A stretch of 64,000 nt of DNA from Platycnemis pennipes. Its lineage: Eukaryota; Arthropoda; Insecta; Odonata; Platycnemididae. The notes below the pieces were generated by a model that was not told the origin of the DNA, ran no database searches, and was given only the letters and a program-made list of their open reading frames with translations. Positions 22,862 to 32,156 of this stretch are shown here, one piece after another. Position numbers and translations under genes: made by a program. The first letter of the stretch is position 1, and each line of letters begins with the position of its first letter. The DNA lies in contig OW121853.1 in assembly GCA_933228895.1 (NCBI GenBank), forward strand, positions 74,260,645-74,324,644. Reading direction: 5' to 3'.

Positions 22862-23401
22862 TTGGAACCCTTAAAGAAAACTATGGAGGGCGCTGAGAGG
22901 CGCACTCTTCACATGGACTCTTGTAGTCTGTCTTCTTCCTTGGGGGATGCGATACTGGTGGAGAGCCCCGATGGGGATCCCAGTCGAGACGCATGCTCTA
23001 CTACCTTAACCTTGCCTGTGGGGGTTCCTTCTGGGAGACCCACACATCCCGGTTGCCCCTCATACCCTTCGTGGGGAGAGGAGGACGACATCCTTTTCAA
23101 CCTCTTTGGGCCCACCTTCAAGGAGGCACCGAGCCTGGTCTCCCCCATGGGGGTAGAGTCTGACTCGGGAGCCCCTGTGGTTAGGGGCCTTAGGGGAGGC
23201 TCCATATCCCCTCGAAGAGGAGACAAGGGAGGAAGAAGACGTGGGCAGGGCCGAACCATGGCTGACATAGCCCTGCTTCAGGCCAACCTACAACACAGTA
23301 AGGCTGCCTCAGGGGTCCTGCAAAGGATACTCTCTGAAGGTATGGTGAAAATAGCTCTGATCAGGAACCCTGGGCTTTCCAGGGAAGAGTCAGGGGTGTG
23401 A
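22862..23401 (+). pseudogene. LINE ORF2 start with truncated endonuclease
   Basis: A 179-codon frame has a variable Pro/Ser/Gly-rich lead, then ADIALLQANLQHSKAASGVL, the start of the apurinic-type endonuclease of R1/LOA-like elements. It stops about 40 residues in, before the catalytic Glu, Asp and His of that fold. Base composition is clearly more GC-rich than the surroundings, as expected for an inserted LINE. Confidence 0.75.
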
Positions 23402-23904
23402 GCATGACAGGGGGAAAATATATTACTGTACTACTGTTGATAGGCCTAGATTTTGAATCTATGTGAATGGGATAAGTGCTTTGCATCTATTGGAATTTAC
23501 CTACCACCAGGGATCAGACAGCAACGGTCTTTTCTTAAAATGAGCCTAGCAATTTTTCATGAATGTTAATATGATTTAAAACAATATATTCTTCATGGCG
23601 AGGCTTTATAAAACACTTGCTCCTTATTTTGTTTACCTGGGATAAAAATTGAAGGATAAACGGCAGTTTTAATATACAAGTTTTCACTCCGTCAAAAAAA
23701 ACCCATTTTTGTTTTTCAGAATTTGCTGGAAAATCAGAAATACTAATGAAAAAGCATTTCATACAGTGTATTCGGCAACTTTTGGTCTATCCAAACATGT
23801 TTTTGTCGTAATGTTTAGACCATCATAATATTTTGCATATATGCGGACACGTGTCGTGGCATGGTATGTCTTTCGGTGTGTGATGTTGCGTAGCTTCGAA
23901 TAGT
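23402..23904. other. Non-LINE filler within the LINE
   Basis: About 500 bp of AT-rich sequence replaces the rest of the endonuclease and the RT start. It ends with two near-copies of TGTCTTTCGGTGTGTG (about 23866 and 23911) at the junction with the RT, a short local duplication. The origin is unknown. Confidence 0.5.
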
Positions 23905-24655
23905 GTGGCATGTCTTTCGGTGTGTGGTGGGCTTAAGGCTGCTGGGGAGGATGGGGTATTTCCTGCACTCCTTCAGGAAGGGCAGGATCTGCTCCTCCTT
24001 CCAATGGTAAGAATGTTTCGCTCCTGCCTGGCTTATGGATATGTTCCAAAAGCCTGGAGGGTCACCAAGGTGGTTTTCATATCTAAACCAGGTAAGACAG
24101 ACTACACGAGTGAAGACTCCTTTCGAGGAATCAGTCTCATGTCTTTTCTATTGAAGACACTAGAAAAGATAGCGGACAGGTACATAAGGGATGGGCCATT
24201 AAGGGATCACCCCCTGCACCTGTATCAACATGCCTACCAGAAGGGAAAATCCATGGAGACAGTGCTCCACAATCTTGCTAGCAGGATTGAGGGAGTGCTG
24301 GAACACGGAATGTTAGGACTGGAGGCATTTCTTGATGTCGAGGGAGCATTTACTAACACGTCCTTTGATCAAATCTGCATTGCTGCAGGAAGACATGGTA
24401 TCCATGCTCACATTGTGAGCTGGATTAGATACATATTGGAACAAAGAACTGTCAAAGTAGTCTTGAGAGACAGTTCAATGAAGGTAGCGGTGACTCACGG
24501 CTGCCTTTAGGGAGGAGTGTCATCTCCACTCCTCTGGAATATGGTAGTTGACAGTCTTATTTTAAAATTGAATAGGACTGGTGCATACACACAAGGGTAC
24601 GCATATGATGTGGCTATACTCATCACTGGAAAGTACCTGGATACTGTCTCTGGAC
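23905..24655 (+). pseudogene. LINE reverse transcriptase, palm region, dead
   Basis: A 201-codon frame contains GEDGVFPALLQ, VVFISKPGKTDY, SFRGISLMSFLLKTLEK, the palm Asp block LEAFLDVEGAF, and RTVKVVLRDSS. A TAG follows HGCL where this family has Gln in the TxGCPQGGVLSP motif, and downstream sequence reads GGVSSPLLWNMVVDSL in frame. The YADD catalytic box reads YAYD. The frame is then cut by the foldback element at 24655 and resumes at 29025. Confidence 0.85.
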
Positions 24656-24698
24656 CAGGCCCCTGCATCTCCCTATCCCACTAGCACTGCCTCTGCTG

Positions 24699-25612
24699 CC
24701 CCTTATTGTCCGCTTAGTTCCTGCTTTCGGTCGTTGGCGCCACTTGTTCATTCGCCCGGCATTTACCTTGTGCCAGCACACAAAGTAAGCGTCTTACGGT
24801 GTTTCACTGCGGCAAACCACATTTTTGTGAAACTGTTCCTGCGAAATATATCTGGTTTTCTTTTATCAAAATCATCATTAAGTGTTGCAGAGTTTGAAAA
24901 CCAGACTGTATTAGTAGAACACTATGGTCGGTAGGAGATACATCACATCGGGTTGTACCTTGGAAGAAGGAGGTGCTCCTTCTTCCATGGTTGTACCTCC
25001 GACTGTGAGCATGACTCGAACACCGAAAAGGTGCATTGCTTTGTGGTCGTGAGGGAAGGTGAGTGGCAGAAGTGCATTCCTCACGATAGTTTCTTAGTGA
25101 AGCATCCACAAGTTGGGTGTGAGGACTTTTTCGAGACGGATATACTTCGCGAGAAGATACTCACAGACAATGAAGGAAATGTCATAGGCGTGGTAAGATT
25201 TACTACTTTTTATAGCATTTTAAGTTATTATCTTAATTTACCTATGAATTGAATTCCCTTGGTGGCCAATTATTTTCTCTTTCACTGTAAATGATATTTC
25301 CATTTCATAGACCAATTCAACCCACGTGTGAGCCATGCGCCTGTGCAATTACGTTCTCAGTACCATTTGTGATAATTGCTGCTATCAATGTTGCTCCTAC
25401 TTATGTTCTATTGATGTCGCTTAGAACAATTCGATTTCATTATCTCTCAATGATGTTTTTGAAGATCAAGTTACTCATCGAACACACGATAATTGATTAA
25501 TGAAATTCGGGTTTGGCACCGGGTGAGGCTTTTCATTGCCGATGTTTAGATGAGCAAGTTACTCATCGTAAAGTCGGCCATGAAAAGCCTCACTCGGGTG
25601 ACAAACCTGAGA
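24699..25612 (+). repeat. Left arm of the foldback element
   Basis: This is the reverse complement of 28074-28985 with few differences, on the order of a few per cent by eye. Its inner end is itself an imperfect palindrome: GGGTGAGGCTTTTCATTGCC and the inverse of GGCCATGAAAAGCCTCACTC flank GATGAGCAAGTTACTCATC. Confidence 0.92.
24953..25192 (+). CDS. Unrecognised exon-like ORF in the left arm
   Basis: An open frame ends phase 0 at a consensus donor (GGCGTG/GTAAGATT at 25193). Visible features are CEHDSN, VVREGEWQKCIPHDSFLVKH and GCEDFFETDILREKILTDNE. Four Cys and several His are present but no zinc-finger pattern I can name. The right-arm copy encodes the same residues but has TGA in place of TGC ahead of FVV. 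It could be a captured host exon or part of the element's own protein. I do not recognise the family. Confidence 0.4.
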
Positions 25613-28073
25613 AGAGGCATGTACTTAAAGATGAGACATGTACAGAAATATATGCTTAAACAAGTGAAAAAATTTTGTTGCTTAAGAAGCATAATAATCA
25701 GAGAGAATTGAAGCAAAAAGAAAACGTATATCCATGAGCAGAAAATTGGTCAAGTAAACTTTTAAAAAGAAAAAAAGTCAAGTATAAGAAGAGAATGAAC
25801 TCCTGCATTGGCATTTTGTTATCAATGAATCATTGTGAAGGGGTATACATATAAGGGAAGGATGATTGATTCAATACAAAAATTCTCCCTCTCGAAGACC
25901 ACTAAAATAGGTACCAAGTATAGAAGCATTCCTTTGTCTTCTAATTTGGATGCCTTTCTTTCAAGAAGAATTTGATGGAAAGAAACTACATTTTGATACG
26001 TTCCACTCTATTTCATTACCATTGTAGGTATATAGTAATAAAATAGTTTGGAGCGTACTAATTTGTAATGTCTTTCCTGCAAGTGAGTTCCATAAAGTGA
26101 AGCCTGAAACTTTAAAAAAATTGATGAATTAGGTTACCCAGGTAATGTGACCATTGCACCAGGACGCGAGTAGATACATTAACTATTACTCATGAAAATT
26201 GCATCGTGTAGGCTCGAAAAATTACACAATTACGTGGCCAGATAATAGCGTTTCCATTTGGTTCGTTTGAGCATGAAATCGCGAGGGTGAAAACAATGAG
26301 TAAACAGGACTTAAAACAGTATGATAGTGCATAGAATACAATTTGTTTTTCAATAGAGTGACATTTAATACGGTAAATTCATCTCTTAGGGTTTTTTTTC
26401 CCACTAAGGAGAAATATTGCTTCATGAAAAAAGGAAACCTGTAAGGACTGCTGTAAGCGCTTACTTATTGGGGATATGCTAACGTATTTTACCAGAAACA
26501 CCATGGAACGAGACACCAAAAGCTTTCTGAGGATATTTTTCAATATCCTACAAATTAATTGTCTCTCTTCAACGTAAATACGGCCGCCTAATGCAACTTT
26601 TGCAGCTCTCCTGGCACGACGTAATTTTCAGGGACATGTTAATGTCAGAAATGACATGGAATCCCAGAAATTACACCTAACATAAAATTATACATTCCCA
26701 CTCTCACGTTCGAATCACTGGGTGATGCCAATCCTGAATTGGCCAAATCCCATTCCCAAACAAAGTTTATACTTTGGCATGACAGTATTTGCCATATTTT
26801 TCAAATACACCATCCCAGCCTTGCAATCGGGATGAGTGAATATCTCACTGGATTGGAGAAGTCTGCACGGTACACTCAACATCTGCTTACGTATATACCA
26901 TGTGGGATAATGTGGTATGCAACCCAAAATTTCTGGAAGAGCATAATCATGCTCCATAGCAACATAAAAATCCCACACGGCGTGCTCAACTAATGTATTT
27001 TTGAATGTCGTGCCTAATTGATTGATTTTAGCACAAAGAAATTTACAGCCATAGAGTCATCTGTGGCCACCTGCTTCAACATAACTGGCACGACCCTATC
27101 TCCCTTCCTCAGGCTGCTGAATTCTGTTGAGTCGTCAGACCCCGGAATGCTTGCCCTTACCCAATAAGAGGGATAAGCAATGGACTTAGAGTCGCAAAAA
27201 TCCATCAAATAGGCCAGTATAGTAGGTCTTGTCATTGATCAAAGTCCATCTCTGGATTTTGCTCCTAGTTTTCTCCATTCTCATTTGGAGCTACTATTTT
27301 GGCAGGGGTTTGTGTCTTATTCTTAAGGGAATTTCTCCTCTTCAGCGGCTTTGTCAAGTACTTGGGGCATTGAGTAAACAGCCAAGGAACAGTCCCTGGT
27401 TCCTGTTTTGGCTTTTTATACTTTTCCTGAAAGACTGAATGTTAGATACATCATCCCAGGAGGGAAGAAAATATATTCAAAGTTTCCATAATTAGCGCAA
27501 GAGATGTATTTCAAAACGATAGGGAGAAATAATTAGCATACACCATAGTCAAAGTTCAAGAACTGGCCGTGAAACCTTTAGCTGAGGTACCCGCTGAAAC
27601 TGCTCAATAGTAAGATATTCCACAGAGAAAAAATCATTCGCATTGACCGGGACTTAAATCTGGAAACCAAGGGGTCCGCGTTCGAGTCCCGGTCAAGGTG
27701 AATGATTTTTTTTCTCCGTGGAATATCTTACTATTGAGCAAACACCATCTTTATATAGAAGAATCATAGCTCAGCGCAACCCAGGGAAATTTCACGAAGG
27801 CCAATCAATGTATACTCTACACTACAGCTGCTAATTACCCATCTAGGATGCTTCTTCGAAGTTGTTTCGATAACAGAGCCGAGGTTAACACTGTATACAG
27901 ATCTTTCAAGCTAGCTCTGGTGAATTAAACATGTTCACGCAGAATTGTTAGGAGGCCTACCTATCAAAATTTAACGTTGATTAAGTACATTAAGGTCAGG
28001 GTAATATCATACCAACCATCAATTATAGTAAATGATCGTAGGCTTCCCCGGTGAATGATATAAATGAAATGTT
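25613..28073. other. Loop of the foldback element
   Basis: About 2.46 kb, mostly AT-rich. Two minus frames, 27235-27014 (73 codons) and 26978-26715 (87 codons), are adjacent and could be pieces of one protein, but neither resembles a hAT or P transposase. A 140-bp hairpin with a tRNA-like segment sits at 27601-27740. Confidence 0.55.
27601..27740. repeat. 140-bp hairpin with tRNA T-arm-like segment
   Basis: TGCTCAATAGTAAGATATTC at 27601 is matched by its exact inverse ending at 27740. Arms extend about 54 bp with only a couple of differences. The right half includes GGGTCCGCGTTCGAGTCCCG, which looks like the T-arm and B-box (GTTCGAGTC) of a tRNA-derived sequence. It is probably a small palindromic SINE/MITE hybrid. 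No acceptor stem or A-box tRNA half is seen, so it is not a tRNA gene. Confidence 0.75.
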
Positions 28074-28985
28074 CTCGGGTTTGGAACCGAGTGAGGCTTT
28101 TCATGGCCGACTTTACGATGAGTAACTTGCTCATCTAAACATCGGCAATGAAAAGCCTCACCCGGTGCCAAACCCGAATTTCATTAATCAATTATCGTGT
28201 GTTCGATGAGTAACTTGATCTTCAAAAACATCATTGAGAGATAATGAAATCGAATTGTTCTAAGCGACATCAATAGAACATAAGTAGGAGCAACATTGAT
28301 AGCAGCAATTATCACAAATGGTACTGAGAACGTAATTGCACAGGCGCATGGCTCACACGTGGGTTGAATTGGTCTATGAAATGGAAATATCATTTACAGT
28401 GAAAGAGAAAATAATTGGCCACCAAGGGAATTCAATTCATAGGTAAATTAAGATAATAACTTAAAATGCTATAAAAAGTAGTAAATCTTACCACGCCTAT
28501 GACATTTCCTTCATTGTCTGTGAGTATCTTCTCGCGAAGTATATCCGTCTCGAAAAAGTCCTCACACCCAACTTGTGGATGCTTCACTAAGAAACTATCG
28601 TGAGGAATACACTTCTGCCACTCACCTTCCCTCACGACCACAAATCAATGCACCTTTTCGGTGTTCGAATCATGCTCACAGTCGGAGGTACAACCATGGA
28701 AGAAGGAGCACCTCCTTCTTCCAAGGTACCACCCGATGTGATGTATCTCCTACCGACCATAGTGTTCTACTAATACAGTCTGGTTTTCAAACTCTGCAAC
28801 ACTTAATGATGATTTTGATAAAAGAAAATCAGATATATTTCGCAGGAACAGTTTCACAAAAATGTGGTTTGCCGCAGTGAAACACCGTAAGACGCTTACT
28901 TTGTGTGCTTGCACAAGGTAAATGCCGGGCGAATGAACAAGTGGCACCAACGACCGAAAGCAGGAACTAAGCGGACAATAAGGGG
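28074..28985 (-). repeat. Right arm of the foldback element
   Basis: This is the inverted partner of 24699-25612 and contains the second copy of the unrecognised exon-like ORF. Confidence 0.92.
28492..28731 (-). pseudogene. Right-arm copy of the exon-like ORF, with a stop
   Basis: The frame equals that of 24953-25192 on the other strand. A single C-to-A change turns TGC into TGA before FVVREGEW-type residues, leaving an uninterrupted 69-codon tail. The donor GTAAG is retained after 28492. Confidence 0.6.
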
Positions 28986-29024
28986 ACGTGCGACGAGCCC
29001 ATGTTGCTGGGAGCTGCTCTGGAC

Positions 29025-29596
29025 TCATGCAGAAAGCCCTGGATAGGGCTGGTGAGCAGAAACAGGGCTGACAGTAAATCCGGAGAAAACTAAGCTTGTA
29101 TTGTTTACCAATAGAAGGAAAATGGAGGGCTTTAGACCTCCATCTTTGCAGGGTAAGGTTTTATATTCCTCACCATCGGTTAAGTATCTTGGGGTTATTC
29201 TGGACTCCCAAGCTTAACTGGGGAGAGCATTTGGAGACCAAGGGAAAGAAAGCCTGTGTCTCCTAATGGATGTGCAGGAGGACCCTTGGTAAAACACGGG
29301 GACTTAGGCCAAATGCCATTAGATGGATTTATACGGCAGTCTTTAAACCTAGTTTCTTGTACTGCTCTATAGTTTGGTGGAAGAGAGTCCGGCTGAAAAC
29401 TGCTGGGAACAAACTCAACCACCTCAACAATTGGCCTGTATAGGCATTTCAGGGGCTATGAGAACAACCCCAGCTCTGGCACTGGAAATGCTGCTTAAGC
29501 TCGCTCCACTCCATGTGGAAGCTGCAGTGCAGGCAAGGTCAGCAGCTTATCATCTCAAATGTATGGAACAGTAGTATGACAAAGGAAGTTCCTATG
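29025..29596 (+). pseudogene. LINE reverse transcriptase, thumb and C-terminal part
   Basis: Collinear continuation of 23905-24655: LMQKALD, VNPEKTKLVLFTNRRKMEG, SVKYLGVILDS, then after frameshifts LACIGISGAMRTTPALALEM and VEAAVQARSAAYHLKCM. These are conserved R1/LOA-type blocks. Multiple stops and shifts show old decay. Confidence 0.8.
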
Positions 29597-29601
29597 GTCA
29601 T

Positions 29602-29982
29602 TGTTGAGTCCTTGTACCCGCCCCCCGTCGGTTCCAGGGGCGAGTGGCGCCCCTCTTCTGGTTTTCCCCGGATTTGGGTGTCTTGGCAGTGTCGGCTGGT
29701 CCCTTTCTCCCACGGTCACCGACCGTAGGGATTCCCACATACCCTTTGGCGCTACCGCTATTCGAGGGTTCAGTAACCCTTTTCCATCCGGGTCTTCTGC
29801 CTTCGGCGTGGGTCTCGCTTGGGTTTTTCATTTTAGTGTTCGTCAAACTCCGGGAGCGTGTGGACGCGGACATGTGTCGCGCGCTTCGCCAGCAATCAAG
29901 CGGGAAATAAACGGAGTCGTTCGAAGGTGCCCTCGCCTTTTTTTATTCATCATAACCTGGGGCACACGGCCCCGCGCGCACA
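29602..29982. mobile_element. Solo LTR, 381 bp
   Basis: It begins TGTTGAG and ends GCGCACA (TGT...ACA ends). It is flanked by GTCAT (29597-29601) and GTCAC (29983-29987), a 5-bp target duplication with one difference. AATAAA lies near 29905. Removing it rejoins LINE coding sequence across the gap. It is GC-rich, has no coding frame and no internal retroelement sequence. Gypsy- or Pao-type origin cannot be decided. Confidence 0.65.
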
Positions 29983-29987
29983 GTCAC

Positions 29988-30655
29988 AGACAAGTTTGGA
30001 CAGAGCTAATGAAGTCGAGTCCCATCCTCGGGATGGGCAGTGATGGAATGATGGCCAGGATCAACAAATCATCCCTCTACTTCAAAAACCCTCTTCCCGG
30101 ATAGGGAACAGTGGGCTAGAGGAAAGGGGAAAGAATTTCATTCTGGGGCCAAGGTATGGTGTCCGGAAGGCTCTAGGAAAGAAGGAAGAGCGGGAGCAGG
30201 GGTCTACAACTGTAGCACACCAAGGAAGCTCTCAATCCCTCTGGGAAAATATGCTACGGTGTTCCAGGCAGAGGTATATGCACTTCTGACCTGCGCATAT
30301 GCCATTAAGGAAATCGGATATTTAACAGACCGATACACATATGCACGGATAGTCAGGCAGCTTTAAAGGGGCTGACATCACCACAGTGCAAATCACAGCT
30401 GCTGCAGTAGCGTTGTGAGGCACTCAATGGTATACGCAGATGCGGTAAGGTGGAACTTTTCTGGGTGCCTGGTCATGCAGGCATATCCGGAAATGAGATG
30501 GCTGATGAGGTGGCAAGGGCCGGTTCCAGCCGAGATCCGATTGGACCAGAGCCAATCATACCTATTGCTACGTCAATAGGGATAGCAGAAATTAGAATGT
30601 GGGGGTTAGCCCAGCATTCTGAGATTTGGCGAACTACACTAAAAGTTGCCAAGTA
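29988..30655 (+). pseudogene. LINE RNase H domain remnant
   Basis: Pieces include YATVFQAEVYALLTCAYAI (the RNase H Glu block) and, after frameshifts, VELFWVPGHAGISGNEMADE in 30440-30520 (the WVPGHxGIxGNExAD signature). The tail WGLAQHSEIWRTTLK fits the end of ORF2 in RNase H-bearing R1/LOA LINEs. It is non-functional because of frameshifts. Confidence 0.82.
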
Positions 30656-30660
30656 GAAGC

Positions 30661-31090
30661 CATGGATCACAGAAGAAGTCTTAGACCTGATTGAAGAAAG
30701 AAGAAAGTACAAGAATGCGAAAGTGAAGAAGGGCAGCTTTGCTACAAAAGAATAAGGAATGAAATAAGTCGCAAAGCCAGGAAAGCTAGTGAAATATGGA
30801 TGAAGAGCCTATGTGAGGATGTACAAAACATCCTTGCTCTTGGGAAGATGGAAACCGCCTATAGGATAGTGAGGAACCACTTAAAAGATTGGAGCATAAG
30901 ATGCAATGCCATAAGGGACAAGAATGGAGAAATTTTTATTGAAAATGAAAACAAAGTGAAGAGATGGAAAGAATATCTGGAAAAATTATGCAACAGAAAA
31001 AAATCTCAGCATGAAAGTGATCAAAGAGGAAAGCGAAGTCGGGGAGGATGATATGGGAGCATCAATCGGAAGATCGGAATTTGACGCTAC
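30661..31090 (+). pseudogene. RTE/CFD2-like LINE fragment
   Basis: KPWITEEVLDLIEERRKYKN at 30661 is followed, in another frame, by SRKARKASEIWMKSLCEDVQ and RWKEYLEKL (83-codon frame 30800-31051), and then by VGEDDMGASIGRSEFDATV. This is the linker between endonuclease and RT of RTE-like elements. It abuts the R1-like RNase H with no spacer. Confidence 0.75.
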
Positions 31091-31138
31091 AGTAAGGGAC
31101 CTGCGAACCTATTCCAGGGGGAACTATCTAATTAACTA

Positions 31139-31161
31139 GGGGGGTGGGGGGGGGGGGGGTC
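31139..31161. repeat. G homopolymer-rich tract
   Basis: GGGGGG, T, then a run of G. It is a possible assembly or sequencing trouble spot at the end of the RTE fragment. Confidence 0.8.
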
Positions 31162-31343
31162 GCCATGATTGGGGTATTTCTCGCCCTACTTTCATTGGAA
31201 AGCTAAGCTTGTATCGGAATTACTTCGATGAGTGCATTGTTTACAGAAAGATAAGCTACTGATCAACTACATTGTGAAATCTTTGTTGAAAGTGGTATGC
31301 AACATTACCACGGACTATTCATCAGGGTAGGGGTCATAGATGG

Positions 31344-31715
31344 GATTAACGATTAAAAATATAAACGATTAAAATTAATCGTTAAAAATGCAGTTAACTA
31401 TTTAACTTAACTTTTTTTTGGCGAATGTCGACCTATTCGAATTTGGGCTCAAAGCTTGCTCAACAGACAAAGGGTATATATATATAAATATAACGGTATC
31501 TAAGAATGCAATATAGCTGGGTAGTTGTTCAAGAATGCAATGATTAGGCCCAGACGAATACACCCAAGCAAGAGCGGGGTTGAGGCGAGTGATCGCCTAA
31601 GTTTAGGAACGCACCCTCACACGAGAAAACACGAGTCCACTCGAAGCCCGTGCCCGTGATGGCAGGAATGCACTCGGCGACATCGCGTCAATAGGTACTA
31701 CATGGTTGAACACGA
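31344..31715 (+). repeat. Family X dispersed repeat, copy 1
   Basis: This is the inverse of 59030-59880. Shared parts are an ACGATTAAAATTAATCGTTA palindrome with GTTAACTATTTAACTT, TCGACCTATTCGAATTTGGG, and a CACACGAGAAAACACGAGTC region. It carries no coding signal. Confidence 0.75.
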
Positions 31716-31819
31716 GAAAGGGATCAACAAAACACATGTTACGAGTAACGAGGGGGACGTGGTGATGAGGGAATTAACAGAATAGACTCAACCACAAATT
31801 AAAACGATATATTTGAATT

Positions 31820-32152
31820 GTACGTCTCGTGTGTAGAGACAATGTAACTTGTCCGAGGAGGGGAGTTTGGGATAAATACTTGCCAAAGAAGGGGCAGGAA
31901 GCTTCCTATAGTGAACTATACCCTATTGTTTCACGGCTATGGTACACCATCCAGTCACCAACCAAGTATGTTGTGATGCCTAAACCTGTTTTAATTTTTA
32001 GCTTTTTACCAGCACTTTTATGTTTGCTTGTGATATTACTATTCCTTGTCTTGATATATGTATATATGACACTCCACAATGTTATCTCTTCTGACGATTT
32101 CTATGTTACTTGGTAACCAACAGAAATAAAAAGATTATTATTATTATTATTA
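31820..32152 (+). other. Possible LINE 3' end with (ATT)n tail
   Basis: The stretch ends AATAAAAAGATTATTATTAT with an ATT microsatellite, which is how several LINE families terminate. The TTAA used by the piggyBac insertion is the last part of this tail. The 95-codon frame within it is hydrophobic and unrecognised. Confidence 0.35.
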
Positions 32153-32156
32153 TTAA

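Larger units (their letters stand above)
24656..29016. mobile_element. 4.4-kb foldback DNA element (hAT-like target site) inside the LINE
   Basis: The LINE is interrupted by sequence flanked by an exact 8-bp duplication, CTCTGGAC, at 24648-24655 and 29017-29024. Removing the insert and one copy restores the reading frame (DTVSG then LMQKALD). The ends begin CAGGCCCC and, from the right, CAGCTCCC, and the target fits the hAT pattern nTnnnnAn. P-type elements also duplicate 8 bp, so the superfamily is inference. Arms of about 0.91 kb (24699-25612, 28074-28985) flank a 2.46-kb loop. No transposase is recognisable. Confidence 0.88.
22541..30660 (+). mobile_element. R1/LOA-like LINE, fragmented by later insertions
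   Basis: Four collinear coding pieces lie on the plus strand: endonuclease start (22862-23401), reverse transcriptase (23905-24655), RT thumb region (29025-29596) and RNase H (29988-30655). They are separated by a 0.5-kb replacement, a 4.4-kb foldback DNA element and a solo LTR. EN-RT-RNase H order and the MRTTPALALEMLL segment fit the R1/LOA/Jockey group. The exact 5' end is uncertain, and the 3' end stops abruptly where RTE-like sequence begins. Confidence 0.8.

Noticed and set aside
22909..23268. 119-codon minus-strand ORF
   Set aside because: Antisense shadow of the GC-rich LINE ORF.
27660..27700. tRNA gene
   Set aside because: Only a T-arm-like segment exists. There is no A-box, anticodon arm or acceptor pairing, and it lies in a palindrome.
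29598..29910. Several overlapping ORFs in the GC-rich block
   Set aside because: They lie inside the solo LTR, overlap in many frames and have no motifs.
31130..31165. G-run as a regulatory G-quadruplex
   Set aside because: It is a homopolymer in a transposon graveyard with no nearby promoter or gene; an assembly artefact is equally likely.
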